DNA of 64,000 bases, from NCBI GenBank assembly GCA_030762175.1, contig CM060843.1, positions 116,458,869 to 116,522,868 on the forward strand. Direction: 5' to 3'. Under the pieces are notes generated by a model, which ran no database searches, was not told the DNA's origin, and saw only the letters and a list, made by a program, of their open reading frames with translations. Origin of the DNA: Metallyticus violacea (lineage: Eukaryota > Arthropoda > Insecta > Mantodea > Metallyticidae). Position 1 is the stretch's first letter. The number at the start of each line of letters is the position of its first letter. Positions 1 to 12,513 of the stretch are shown piece after piece. A program made the position numbers and the translations under genes.

Positions 1-734
1 CAGGTTAACATATTTTTGATATTATAAAAATAAATTTGAATACAAATAGCGTTTAAAATGTTATAATAAATTATTATATGTATAAGAGTAACGATATATT
101 ATTGATATTTGTGCTTTAACATATCCACTATCAATTAGCTAATGGCACTCTATCAACAAAAGCATCAGTCACTAATTTTTATTGTAAAAATATGTTCATG
201 ATCTTAATCATCCGCCATACCGATGCAAAGCCGTGTTTGGCCCCTGTTTTAATTATATCTTAATACTTTTAGGTATAATACATCTATTCACCAGTGTTGG
301 CGTAGCATTTGTAAATATAACAAAAAACATTTTATTACATCAAGAGCTGCCACATAGACTGTGTAAAATTAAATTCTGTGTTCCATTAACTGAATCCTCC
401 TTCAAATTCTTTCCCTAAAATATATAGGGCGTTCTTACTCCTTTTATAAATTTAGAGGAACATATTCATGCAGAAATGTAGAAAGTGGCCACTTCCTACC
501 TCTAGCGTCAGCAGATCACTCACAATACATACTTTCGGAAATTTGGGGCAATCTACGAAACCTATCTTCAAACTAGCACAGCTTACTTCCTTGATGTATT
601 CGTTTACTCGATTTAGTTGTTTTTTGCATTTATTATAAAATTGTATATCCATTTTATATTTCTAAACCTTTTATACAGCCTTATTTTTCCCCTTTTAACT
701 CTAAGAAGATGTCATTTCCTTAAATAATTGTTTT
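1..734. other. AT-rich sequence without recognisable gene
   Basis: No open frame here shows a recognisable domain; the short frames are what AT-rich DNA gives by chance. I see no repeat family shared with the rest of the window. Confidence 0.6.
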
Positions 735-1978
735 TCTAAGTATGATAAAGACAAAAACTATATTTCGCTTTTCAATATAGTTATCGTTTATTGCAATATA
801 TTTCTCACATATTTGAGATTAACATTTCAATCCCCGCCCCCCAATAGTCTGAAATATTGTCTGTATAATAGGCTTAAACAGCATCCATCACTTCTTCGTC
901 ACACTTAAATTTCCTTCCTCTAAAGTCCTTCTTGAGTTGTGAGAAGAGGAAATAGTCACTTGGAGCTGCATCTGGGCTGTAGGGTGGATTATAATTCTCT
1001 TGAAGCCACATTTCCTCACAGTTTCCTTTGTAACAAGAGCTGCGTATACAGACGCGTTGTTGTGAAGAAGGTGCACTCCACCACTCAGCTTTCCTCGCCT
1101 TTTCTCTTTGATGGAGCACGTAGTCTGTACAGTAAACCAGCACAGTACCCCCCATTTACTGTGGGGTTCCTCTTCTTGAAGTAAATGAAAAGTATTCCTT
1201 CACAGTCCCAAAAGATTATGGCCATGATCATCTTGGTTAACTGAGTGGTCTTGGCCATTAAAGGCGGTGCTTCGCCAGGTTTACACCATTCCATTGATTC
1301 TCTTTTGGACAAGAAATCATAGTAGATGACCATAGTTTTATCTCCTGTATCAATAGTTTGCAGAACTTCTCTCTTGTGACCACGGCAAAGCTCCGAAAAC
1401 GCCGTACAACAGATGACTCGTTGCTGCTTTTGGACTGAGGAAAGAAGTCTAGGCACCCATTTTGCACTAACCTTATTCATATTCAAACTTCATGAATAAT
1501 TCGAAGGACTGTTGTTTTAGGAAGGCCCAACCTTGCTGCTATTTCTGTAACTTTGAGCCACCGGTCTTCCATAATTTCTCCTTCCACAAGAGCTAGCGAT
1601 GTTTTCAGGAGTGAACACCTCCAAGAGCCTACCTGCACGCACTTCGTCTTCAATGCTTTCTCAACCCATCCATTCGAAAAAGTTTGGCCCGTTCTTTTAT
1701 GGTAGAATATAAGGGGAATGCTTCCCCGTATACGCCGGCCAATCACTATTTAATTTCATTTGGAGCAAGTCTATTCTTTGTGAAGAATTTAATAACAGCT
1801 CTAAACTTTATTTAGAATACATCACAATCTTCTACACATAGCCTTCTTTATGCAACTATATCTGAACAACAGAAAACAGCGGGGCGGAAGTTACAGCTAC
1901 AATTATTTGACACGGAAAAGGATTAAAGAAGGCGATAATCCATATTAGCGAAACCGGAAACTTATGGACCTACCATCG
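735..1978 (-). mobile_element. Decayed mariner-family DNA transposon, copy 1
   Basis: A nearly full-length mariner (about 1.24 kb; family usually about 1.3 kb) lying on the minus strand. The right end (about 1953-1978) has the terminal inverted repeat seen in its sibling at 54.4-55.0 kb, read on the minus strand as ggtaggtccataag. The left end matches the sibling from about 750 (aactatatttc) but the terminal repeat itself has decayed, so the left boundary is approximate. The inside encodes a broken transposase in several frames. The flanking TA target duplication is no longer visible at the right end (tt instead of ta). The sibling shares the sequence near 880-1010 almost base for base, which supports one family. 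Confidence 0.85.
874..1746 (-). pseudogene. Broken mariner transposase (DD34D type)
   Basis: The transposase cut-and-paste enzyme is readable in order on the minus strand but in three frames. The N-terminal helix-turn-helix is at about 1483-1560 (VTEIAARLGLPKTTVLRIIHE region). The middle part at 1085-1486 starts with KVSAKWVPRLLSS and holds the first catalytic aspartate in TGDKTMV (family TGDETW) and the motif AIIFWDCEGIL. The C-terminal part at 874-1076 holds LLHNNASVYAAL, where the second catalytic Asp of the HDNA motif has become Asn, and YSPDAAPSDYFLF with the third Asp kept. Frameshifts between the blocks and the D-to-N change mean that it cannot be active. Assignment rests on these family motifs and is firm at superfamily level; the subfamily is not certain. 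Confidence 0.85.
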
Positions 1979-3260
1979 TTTTTTTTTAAGGGATATTGGG
2001 ACAAAATTATTATTCTATCGTTTTAACATAAAACCAGAAATGTATGGGAAAGAATATTTAAGCATTTAAAATTCTTATGAATAAAGCCTTACAATGGAAC
2101 GACCTCAGATAATCTAGAACAACTAAATGACTCCTGCATGCTGCAATAAGAAGCTATTATAACATTGAAGTGAGCTGCACTCGGATAATATCTTATGTTT
2201 TCCGTTCTCTAGCAAATATGTTAATGCCAGTTGGAAGCATTTTTCTTCTTCCATAAAAGAGTATAAGTATTGGAGTGTACAACCACCTGTTTGAATAGGT
2301 TTAAAACTTCTCCGTAAGATCACGAATGCAAACGGAATGTGGCTAATACGTGCTATAACATGCAAGCACTGGATAAAGATGCAACAAATATGCAGGGGCG
2401 TTAATTCCAGATGAGAAGTAGGCCTAGTTCACCGTGGAAATAAGTTTCAGGAGAGTCGCAGAGCTGTAATGAATTTCAGCAGGGTGTTTCTCTGGGAATA
2501 TAAAACAGACTGATAGAATGATATACGACATAATTATTTCTAAATTCAAAGTTAGACTATAAAAATACTTTTTCTTAGCACCTAGACAGGGAGTTTCAAA
2601 TATCACTTTATATAATTTGAAAAGTGTGGAAATTTATTCACAGAAGACATTTCTTTACTTTCCTTTTATACTTGAATACAAATATTTTAATACTGCAGTA
2701 TTTTAGTAATAATTTCTATAACTGCGGTCACGCGACTTCAATTTCAAAACTATGCATGAATTTTGGTTTTAAAAATTGAAACCAGTGTCGGTTGAAAGTA
2801 ATTCTCACCGTATATGATTATCTGCAATTTAATATTTTCTGAACGACCAATATCCAGGATGTTCTTCAGCTAGAATACATTACTCCATGAACAATGCCAG
2901 TCACATCGAAATAAAATTACTGCTCCAGATACATTTTTTTCTATAAAATGAAATATTGATAGGTTGCTTTTTATAATATACGCCCAACACTAGAATATAC
3001 ATGAATTATAATCTTTTATAATCAAAGTAGAGTTGAAGAAATATTGAGATCATAAATTTTACTCCGAAAAGAGGTACACGTGTGGTGTCACACCAGTGTA
3101 AGTAGTTTGTGATCTGTACCTTATTTTAAGTTCGATAAATCAACCTTAATATACTCGCTAGTACGTTTTATCAACATTTGTAGTATTATACACATATAAT
3201 TTGTAATAAAATCAGAAAATACTCTTAATGAAAATGTAAAGCAAGCGATGCAGGTTCGGT
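1979..3260. other. AT-rich sequence, no gene seen
   Basis: I see no transposon motif, RNA gene or convincing coding frame. The stretch ends at a GT microsatellite. Confidence 0.5.
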
Positions 3261-3264
3261 TTTG

Positions 3265-3306
<42 letters not shown>

Positions 3307-3313
3307 TTTGTTA

Positions 3314-3353
<40 letters not shown>

Positions 3354-3379
3354 CGTGTGCGTGAGTATGTGTGTGTGTA
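3261..3379. repeat. (GT)n microsatellite, interrupted
   Basis: Two long GT runs are separated by a gcgcgcgcgtgttttgttatgtct segment of mixed bases, followed by a degenerate tail with gtgagtatgtgtgtgtg. The antisense reading gives a His/Thr-rich open frame (3121-3477) that is an artefact of the repeat. Confidence 0.97.
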
Positions 3380-6300
3380 CCTATAAAATGGACTATAAAT
3401 AGTATAATATAAAATATCTTTTCTACGAAGTCTACTGGATTATAGCGACTCAGATACTCAACATGCATTAGCCTCAAATACTGCTATGGCATTTAAATAT
3501 TGGATATTGCAGTTTGTATGATAAGGTGGAAAATTGTAGTATCGATTGAATATAATGGTAGTATTTTTTTTCTCTCAAAAGCTTGCAGCAATTTTTTTAA
3601 AATTTTAAAAACGTTAACAAAACAAACTCAAATCTTCTCGCTTTATGTCCCCAGCTACACGTGCAGTTGAGCTTCCCTTTTGTACATTTCTATGTTTATT
3701 TTGTTTTTAATCTTTAGCGGTTTCAGTGAGATATATTCAGCAATAGGATTTAACACTTCTATGTTTACTTGCTTAAAAGGCTTATGTTTAGTCCGAAAGC
3801 GATACAGTAAAACAAAGCGTTGTATTTTATAAAACATAAAATATATCTTAATTTTAAAACAACGAATGGGAAACATAGTTATCCTTTACTTAAAAAAGGT
3901 TTCAAGAAGATTTCGTTTTAAAGTTGGCTTATCTGGTGTGGCAGACAACTTTATTTGAATATTTCCAGATCTTTCATAACCAGCGTTTATATTTCAAAAT
4001 TAAAAAAGGTTATGTTGTTGCATACATTTTGATTTCTTCAAAACCAAAGACAATAGAAGTTTGTTTTTTCGTTTGTTCAGAGAAAATGTATTATTGAAAA
4101 TACTCTCCCAACTTAGGCAATAGTCTCAAACAAACAAACCTACAAGAATAAGACTACTTTTAAATGTTTTATTTTCGATTCATAACATTTTGATTCACAT
4201 CAGAATTTCACACGTTCTTGCACTTCTTTCCAGTTGGTGCGATTTTTAATGGAATCCAGTTGAAATCTTTGAGATTTTTCAAAGGAACAGGTCATTTTTG
4301 TAAATATTGAGGAAATGTCTACACTGCACTGGAAGCAACACAATTTCTGGAGAAGTCAAAATTTTCCCCATCCTCCCTACAGTCTAGGTGTGACTACAGA
4401 GACTTTTCCAAACAAAAATGAAAGAAAACATTCTTCGGCAACGATTTGATTCACTTGAAACCGCAGGCTACGTATAAAAATGTATTTCTGCTCTATTCAA
4501 AGGAGTACGGCGTTCGACATTTGTAACATTGTTTGAACGGGTGAGGCGTTGTACAAAATGCCTTGGAAACACTTTAAAAAGATGCATGACCACATTGCAT
4601 TTAAAAAAATTTTATGGCTTTATTGTCAAAACTTCCAGAATAACTCTCGTATACTGCGAAACCCAATTACAGAAAAGCCACACTACTTACGTCATCAAGC
4701 GGTTGTAATTCTGGAATTACCATTATTCTGTAACATTAATAGATTTCTCTTCTGACCACTGAAACAAAATAAAAAAAAAACTACATGATTTCGTTATAGG
4801 ACTAAGTTGGGGCGTGTAATAGAGCCCTTGCGCCTGGCGATTTGGAATCGATAACTGCGGAATAAGTGGGCCCGTCGGTAGTTACGGACCGAACGCGTAG
4901 GTGGTAAATAGCTGATTGGGCAGAACAATATGAATAATAGCAATCTTATTGTCATATGAATCAGTTAATAGTTTGATGCTTAGCCTGAGAAAAAATATTC
5001 AGTTATGTCTAAATGAGCACTCGGGGCAAGCTGGATGAGAGTTGATGTTTAGGATATGTGCTTGCATAAATATCCTATAATTAGATGTAATATATCTTAT
5101 GCCCTCTTGTAACTTCCAGCAATCATTAGCACACCTTTTCTTATTACTCTAGAACAAAGAAACGTTTACAGTAATACGAAGAGTTTCACCAAGAGATTAA
5201 ACAAGTCACTGTGTGAATACAGGAATTGATTAAATAGTCTCTTGTAAGTCTGTGTGTTAATGTTTATTGCCTTATAGTCCTTACTTTATCGACATTGGGA
5301 AAACCACTGGGCAAGGTTTATATTTGGAAACAATAAAATGGTTATCATGGAATTTCCACATGTAAAATTGAGTATCTGGTCTGATTATTTAAAGAAAATG
5401 GTTGACTGGGAAATAAGCCAGTAACCACAGTAAAGAAAGCTGACAGAGGCTTGGACTTAGATATCGGGTGTTTCACTTGCCCTCAAACCACAACTTTTCT
5501 TTATCATTACTTAATTAATGGTCATAATGTAATAAACTTTCGCACGCACATACCCTGAAATAAGAGAGGTAGCGGTAAAGCTACTATGCAGCACGTGAAA
5601 GCTGTTGCATGTTTACATTAGTGTACATATCTACAGACACTACAACAGTCAAATAACTTTTATGTTAATCTTTTCACAAAACGACGGATACCACAGTCTG
5701 CAGTAAACTAGACCATGAGTTTGTGAAACAGTTGGACGACTAGAGATTTCATACTAACAATTTTCAGCAGAATATCTGCCGCAACTCCAATGTCTTCTTG
5801 TTTGAAGATCCGAAACGAAACTTGGTGGCGGATGGGAATGGGCTGTATGGTTGTTGCGGTAATTAATTTAAGCGCTCTGATAGATGGTTTCAGCACGGTT
5901 GCTGCAGACCACTCCATTCTTCTTAGATGAAACTATTACGAGGGCGGATTTTGGCGGCTGTGGGCCAGTCAGGAGGGGACGATGTTGTTTGGTTGCTGAT
6001 ATCGTATAATTTCCTCAGCATAAATATTTAGGCAAACTTACGTCTCACGTCGAACCACAGGCAAGGTAACCTTGGCTAACGCGTAAGTTTATTGCGTTAA
6101 CCAAATGTTAATGAGTGCAAAGAAATTGTTAACTCAACAGACTTCTTAATGCAGCTCAATGATGTATAGGTGACTGACACTCAAACTTCGAAAACTGGTA
6201 CTTGGTACTTAGGCCGCTCTTCCGCTGATCCTCTGGCGACGGTAGCCACGCATATCTGTGCCCGGGAAATTCTGAGACTGCACGACTTTTGGGCAAAATC

Positions 6301-7940
6301 TATCTCTTTTACACACAATAGAAAATGACGCTATCCAAGGTCAGCGGCGCGAAATATTCCCGCCAATTTTGTGTTAACGTCACTCATAGCTCGGCGCTTA
6401 CCTTACTGAATCTCATTTCTATTCGCTAGACAATTTTGGTCAAGCCAAGTGCTTGGCTATTTGTCAATAAGATGAATTTAAACCTTTCGAATGTTACTGT
6501 TAACGACTCTTTTACTCGGACACCTGCAACTTTGGCACCGAACAGGCCGGTGTCTGCCCTGAGGCGGGGGCATTTTCAAACCTAGCTGCTTACCAGAAGG
6601 GATTACCTTGCATTGTCTGACTTTTGCCAAGTCTTTCTATGTTTGGAGAAAGACAAGAGTTTTTCCTTAGCCTGCTACAGATTATTACACGTTATTTCTT
6701 AAACATTACTAAACATTACACATTATACTTCATGAATGAATTTAAACATTATACAATATTAATTCTACATATACGAGTAATGTCATTAAATTCCTCCACT
6801 GAAATAAAATACACAATATACTTGCACATAATTACAAAGTTGCTGATTCTAAAATTACAAATATTAATTATTTCAATTACTCTGTAATTGACGGGGAGCC
6901 ACGGACAGCTTCAAATCGTATCTTTCTGTAGAACTTTGAACCTTACTGCAACAGAAAGGTTCCAATGGAACATGCCACATGACACGGACTCTCGTAAATG
7001 TGAAGGAAAACATTCGGCTGGTAACTTAATTCTTGGTGAACAGCTTCCATAGTACGGAGAGACGCGCGCGCCCACATCTTAATGCTAATGCAACCACTCT
7101 CAACACTTGTTACAAAAACTTATGCTTCTCATATGTCCATGTAAAATTTCACTGAATTACGTTGAAAGTTAAGGAAAAAATTCGAGCCCGGGAAGGAATA
7201 AATCAGCTAGTATTTTTGGAGTTTTATGGGGTGAGTCATCTTGTACTTGTTTAATATATTAAGTATAATTTTACAGTGTCTGCAGTATATAGCCAGACAT
7301 GTTTATTTTGAAGCCTTTTATAATTTTATGTTAAAACTTTCATAAAGACATTTTAATACAAAACACTGCACACAATAGCTGTTCAAGGATTCTTTTATAT
7401 GCACATTTCAATACGATTTACATACAATCACGAAATGAAATTTAGGTGTATTTATAACTTACAACAGATAGTACTTGGCATTGTATACTAGAATATAAGC
7501 AAATCCAGTTTTGGAGTGAACGTTCCTATTAGGAAAGTGGGAAAACTTATCAAATGAGATAAGCGATAGAAGAATTTTAAATTTAAAAACAGATGAAAAT
7601 ATTAAGGAACTGGGAAAATACATAATCAAGGTAATACAAAAATGGTTATGGGTATAAAACACTTAGGAAAAGTGCTTGAGAAATGATATAGAATTGTCAG
7701 ATAGTGAAAGTACGGAATGAGTATGGGCTTAATTAAAAAAGAAGGAAGGTTTAGTATTGTAGGAAATAGAACTTAATATTGAATGTATAAATTATTTTTA
7801 ATGTTGTGGTTTTATTTTTGGTTGGAACGGAGCCCGGTCCCCTGGATATTCCAGTAGGTAGCTAGCTGCTAATGAACCGGGGACTTGAGGGCTGAGCCAA
7901 TCAAATTGAAATAAATTTTGATTGGAGTTAGTGTCTTCTG
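3380..7940. other. Long stretch without recognisable gene
   Basis: Mostly AT-rich sequence with a few GC-richer pockets (about 4800-4900 and 5700-6600). I translated these pockets by eye and recognised no protein family. An uncatalogued old transposon or LTR could be hidden in 5.7-6.6 kb, but nothing in the sequence shows it. Confidence 0.45.
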
Positions 7941-8262
7941 GAATTGGCGAAGGACTGTTCCTTTGTTATATTTAAAAGATTTTTATTTGTGTTTATTTTG
8001 TTTAAACAAATCATATGTTAATCCATGTGAGATAAATAAATACTATAATGATATAAAATAAAATAAATTAACATGTTTTACATAAGTAGTCATTAAGGAG
8101 AATTGCCGAAGGCACTTATATTTATATTTAAAAGAAACGTTTTTTTTTATTTGTGTTTATTTTGTTTAAAAATTATATGCTGATGCACGAGAAATAAATA
8201 TATACTATAATGATACAAAATGAAATAAATTAACATGTTTTATGCAAGTAATCATTAAGGCA
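7941..8262 (+). repeat. Diverged tandem duplication, unit about 159 bp, two copies
   Basis: Unit 1 (7941-8099) and unit 2 (8100-8262) both begin gaattg-cgaagg, both carry tttatttgtgtttattttg, and both end in taaattaacatgtttta followed by a cattaagg motif. They differ by substitutions and small indels, so the duplication is not recent. No coding potential is seen. Confidence 0.9.
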
Positions 8263-8381
8263 CTCAGTACTTTATGTGAGAAAATTGTAACTTCTTGTAG
8301 TGATTTTAATAGTAATAGAGATTTGAACTTTTCAATAACATAAATTGGAACAACAAAGCTCTGGTAAGCCTATAATGTCTA

Positions 8382-8418
<37 letters not shown>

Positions 8419-9715
8419 AGTATTAGGCTTATGCAATACTGAAAGTTCTCTCGCACTCTCAACATATACTCTAGGAAACTGTAGAAGAATAGAGAAGCAG
8501 ACTCAACCGTCCAGTTTTCCTACCGTTTAAGCTGACTAAACAAAAACCTCGCAAATGAAGCCGGTCTGGAAGCGATATTAACAAAGCTGCACTTATGAAT
8601 GTAGTTTGCCCCTTGGATTTCACCACTCGCTGTTATACACTGGAATTTGGTTGTTTGGAGTACACGCATTAAAAAGTGTTGATAAAAGTAGTAGTTACCG
8701 CTTTTATGACATGTAAACATGTAAATAACGTTGCTGGTCAACACCCGACTCAGTTTATATTTGTTCCTTTGCCATAATTAGCTTTTCTGCAACTTTGTTT
8801 GACACTCTGCGGCTTTCGTTTTACTTCTCTTCGTTCTGTATATATGCATAAAATGTTTTAGCAAAGTGCACCTGTTTTGTGTCAGTATAGCTTTCTTCAA
8901 ACGATAACCTTTGCTATCACGAGTGTGAATTACATATAATTATTGAATCTTCTAAATGAAAGCATTTTACACTATAAAATTACCTGATTTTTTTTTTTAC
9001 AAACGTATGGTTTTGTTTATAAACATTAACAAACATAAACTATGTAACAGACATAATTTTACTCAATTCATAAAAAGTACTTCTTATATCAAGTTATATA
9101 CACACGTATGCAAAATATTTTTATTGCTTTACTTAACAATTTTTAACAAATATCGTTTTCCTGAACGTATTTTATAATATATCATCGTTTACGTTTTACT
9201 TTATAGCTCAAAACTGCCAGAATGAATATAAAATATAATGCACGTTTGCTGTTTTCATTATACTTAATGGGGTTTGTAATCTCTATTTTGTTCATTGAAT
9301 AAATAGTAGTATAACTTAATACACTCAAGTATCGCTTCCAGGAATAAATAATTTTAAAATAGATTTATTTATTAGCCAGAAAGTTTAACAGTTCATGTGT
9401 TTATATTAATTAAACTGGGTTGCGAACGAATGGAAGTCATTTCTAAAATTTAAAGTTAGCATCTTGTTTACTTGAATATCATTCTAAAATATGCAGACAA
9501 TTTTATATCACAAGAGTTGCGCTCTAATATATACGGTGAGTTATTGCTGAACTGCAGTTGAGCGCGCGCGTGCTGTACCACGTTGCACCAATGTCTGACA
9601 CGTATGCTGAACGTGAAGAATCGCAGTTTGCTGGTACTTGAAAAATATTCTTTCTATCTTGTATTACCATAAAAATCAATAAAAGTAAATGTTTATGTTT
9701 TGTGGCTATTGTTTG
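8263..9715. other. AT-rich sequence with an ATT microsatellite
   Basis: The only structure I see is an (ATT)n run at about 8382-8417. No gene or transposon motif was recognised. Confidence 0.5.
8382..8417. repeat. (ATT)n microsatellite
   Basis: About twelve uninterrupted att units. Confidence 0.97.
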
Positions 9716-10003
9716 TTTGATTTGATTTATTTTTTCTTTTAACATCTCAAGTCATCAGCGTCCCATTCTATTCAGGGTGTGAAACGGCCGACAAATTTTG
9801 CTCAGATGCCTTTTTTTCAGGCTTGAAGTTCTTTATCGTGCCGTAAATGTATGACAAGGGACCCACGGCTTTACTTCCCTTCCGAAGGAAGCGACACTTA
9901 GGATTTTTACGCCCGAAAAAATTCACCGGTTCTGGCTGGGTTTGAACCTGCGGTCTTGGGTTTAGAAAGCAGGTATGGTTACCATTACACCACCAGGACC
10001 GAC
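9716..10003 (-). mobile_element. tRNA-derived SINE, family A (locus 1)
   Basis: Near full-length copy on the minus strand. The tRNA-like head is at the right (minus strand reads gtcggtcctggtggtgtaatgg), with a mutated box B (caggttcaaaccc) and the body and tail to the left, ending in a T-rich stretch that is the A-rich tail on the sense strand. A 9-bp match gctattgtt occurs at 9705-9713 and 10008-10016 and may be what is left of a target duplication, though it is not flush with both ends. SINEs are copied by LINE enzymes and are not expected to code. Confidence 0.93.
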
Positions 10004-12487
10004 TATTGCTATTGTTCTCCCCATGTTATTATTATAGTGTGTAAGTGAAGTACGTTTTACTTGCAGTGCATTGTATGAAAATGCTAGCACAAGAACTCAG
10101 AAAAGAAGTACATATGAAAATTCCCCAAGCTGTAGAATAGCTCAAAGAAAAATGTCAGGGCAGAAATTGGAAGAGTTGTGGAAAGAGACCTGTTGCGAGT
10201 GAATGCAATCTTCACTGAAATATGCGTGACTGCAGACGGAAATCTCTCCTCTAATATAAGATGTGCTCATTATAAAATCAAATTAGCATTATGAGCATTC
10301 TATAAATTATCAAATTATGAGAGTAAAATGCGAGGGAAAGTAGACCATTGATGGGGCCGGTCCTTGGCTTGAGTTCATCTGCTGATGCAGGTCAAAATTA
10401 TTCTCTGTACCTATAGAGCTTAGCTAATAAAAATGGAGAGTACTAGAACCTGATGAAACATTGAAATATATAAAGAGTTGAGAAGAAAAATCACTAAAGG
10501 TCGTTTTTAGTAAAATTTGTGATTTTGGCGTCAATGGATGCAGAAGAGTGTAGAGGAGAACAATTGGAATGAGCACACCATAAAATGTCGCATGAAACCA
10601 TCTCTGTTCAATATCACTGAGTGTTCCCAGGATATTTTTTCATCGTTTCTTCATTTCTCAATAAAGAGTAGAGAGAGACATATCGAATTAAGATAAGAGA
10701 AAAAAGAGAAGTTTTAAGACAAATCCTCTTCTAGAACTATAACAAGTCCAACAACCTACAATGACTTCTGGGAGTGCCATATTGTTGTTAACAAAATGTG
10801 CAGTACACAGACTGTTAACAGCCTGCTCCTTACTATTTAAGTTAAATTCCACTTTCCAAGGCAAAATATGATGACCTACAATGCATGAAGATATTTGTTC
10901 AGAAAATGGTCAGTTCAAGTTTACTTACAGTGGACAATAAATAATTTATTGAATTACTACTTTCAATAGTATTTCATTAGTGTTAAATGTTCCTCACCTC
11001 TATATATGGAATGTGGTACATTCCATAATACAGTTAGTGGACGTTGTTTGTTTTTATCTACAGTATGTATACTTTGTATGTATACATTTTATTGATAATG
11101 TGAGCAAATAGCTCATGAAACTAATTTCAAAAGATGGGTCTATTAGAAAAATACTTAAAAAATTATTCTAGAAAAAAACATTTCTCTAATCTAGTGTGCT
11201 AAATTTGTTTAGTGGTTTTAAACTTCAAATTACCGTAAAAAGTAAATAGTGGATTTTGATTATTTTTCTCTTTTACCCTTTAAATGTATACATCGGCTAA
11301 AATTGAAATTAAATGTTTGTATAAAATTACAGAGTAACAAAATGTATTATGATAATTAATTATTGGGTCCATTAAGATAGATAATAAATTAATGTACTAA
11401 AACCGCTTCTCTCTCGGAAAACTAAATATAGAATTAACAGAAATGTAGCTTTGCTTAAAAACTGGCTAGTATGTACAAGAGATCTTTTAAAGTATCTAAA
11501 TATTTCTTAGGGGACAATTATTGTAATCTTAATGTTTTGATTTGCATTATTGTAGTTTGCATAATGCTGATTAACAATTATACCATTTTATGTAAAATTC
11601 TTAATTTACATTGTATGCATAACGAATAAATTAATAACTTTAACCTCTTTGTTCTTCTAAAAATACCTGTATCTCTGCAAAACTTCTCAGTTTTATCTGC
11701 AGCTACTAGTCAAATTTCAAAAGATTTTACTGATTGACGTTACTTATGCAAGTATCTGTTAGTAAATAAAGTGTAAGAGTTGCTAATAATTCAGCTTATA
11801 ATGTACAGTGTTCATTGTAAAGTTCTGAGATATGCGGGCACATTTGGAAATTAAAATAGCATTTCTGTTAATGTGAAACTTCTATGAACCCTGCTGGAAG
11901 AAAGCTAAGATTCGTTTACAAATGCTTTAGAACTTATGCACTTTGCATGAATGTCTAACTTTGAAAACCTAGATACAAATTAAATTAACCTCTTTTTATT
12001 AAAAAATGGGCACTGCAACATATACGTTAAATCTTTAAAAGACAGGCCATATCTCTGCCCTATGACAATGAGTACATTGGCTTGCAGGAGCTGTTAAGAC
12101 TGATGGCGAATATTCAGGTGGGCATCCGGCAGTAAATTCTCACTTCATTCGTCACTAACTGTCAGAAATGGTATTGTGGCCCATTTATAATAACGTCCCT
12201 TCACTGTATCATTTGCCACCGCTGTGGTTCTGGGTTAGAACATGGCCCAAACTCAACTGCAACAAGAGGAGGGCTCAGGTTCAATGTATTTGAATTTGTT
12301 GATATTTTAATTATATTTTCCCTTTAGCCGGTATTTTCTGTTAACGTGCCAAACGGTAAAATCCGGCGAAAGCTGTTGCGATGTCCTGAATTATGCAATT
12401 GTGCACTTAAAGACTCTTTTCATAGAAGTGCTTAAAAATATAATCACAGGTTTACTATAATAATGAATTAGAATAAGTGTTTGAAAT
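10004..12487. other. AT-rich sequence, no gene seen
   Basis: No recognisable domain or repeat family member. A GC-richer pocket around 12.05-12.40 kb was checked for tRNA-like boxes and gave only weak, unconvincing matches. Confidence 0.45.
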
Positions 12488-12513
12488 AGGTTAGGTTAGG
12501 TTAGGTTAGGTTA
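12488..12513 (+). repeat. Short interstitial TTAGG repeat
   Basis: Five head-to-tail ttagg units ending in gtta. TTAGG is the canonical telomere unit of most insects. Shorter matches (gttaggttagagtta) occur near 38534 and 40548, and aacctaacctaac at about 49792. The run is too short to be a telomere. Confidence 0.9.

Noticed and set aside
3121..3477. 118-codon minus-strand frame rich in His and Thr
   Set aside because: It is the antisense reading of a GT microsatellite.
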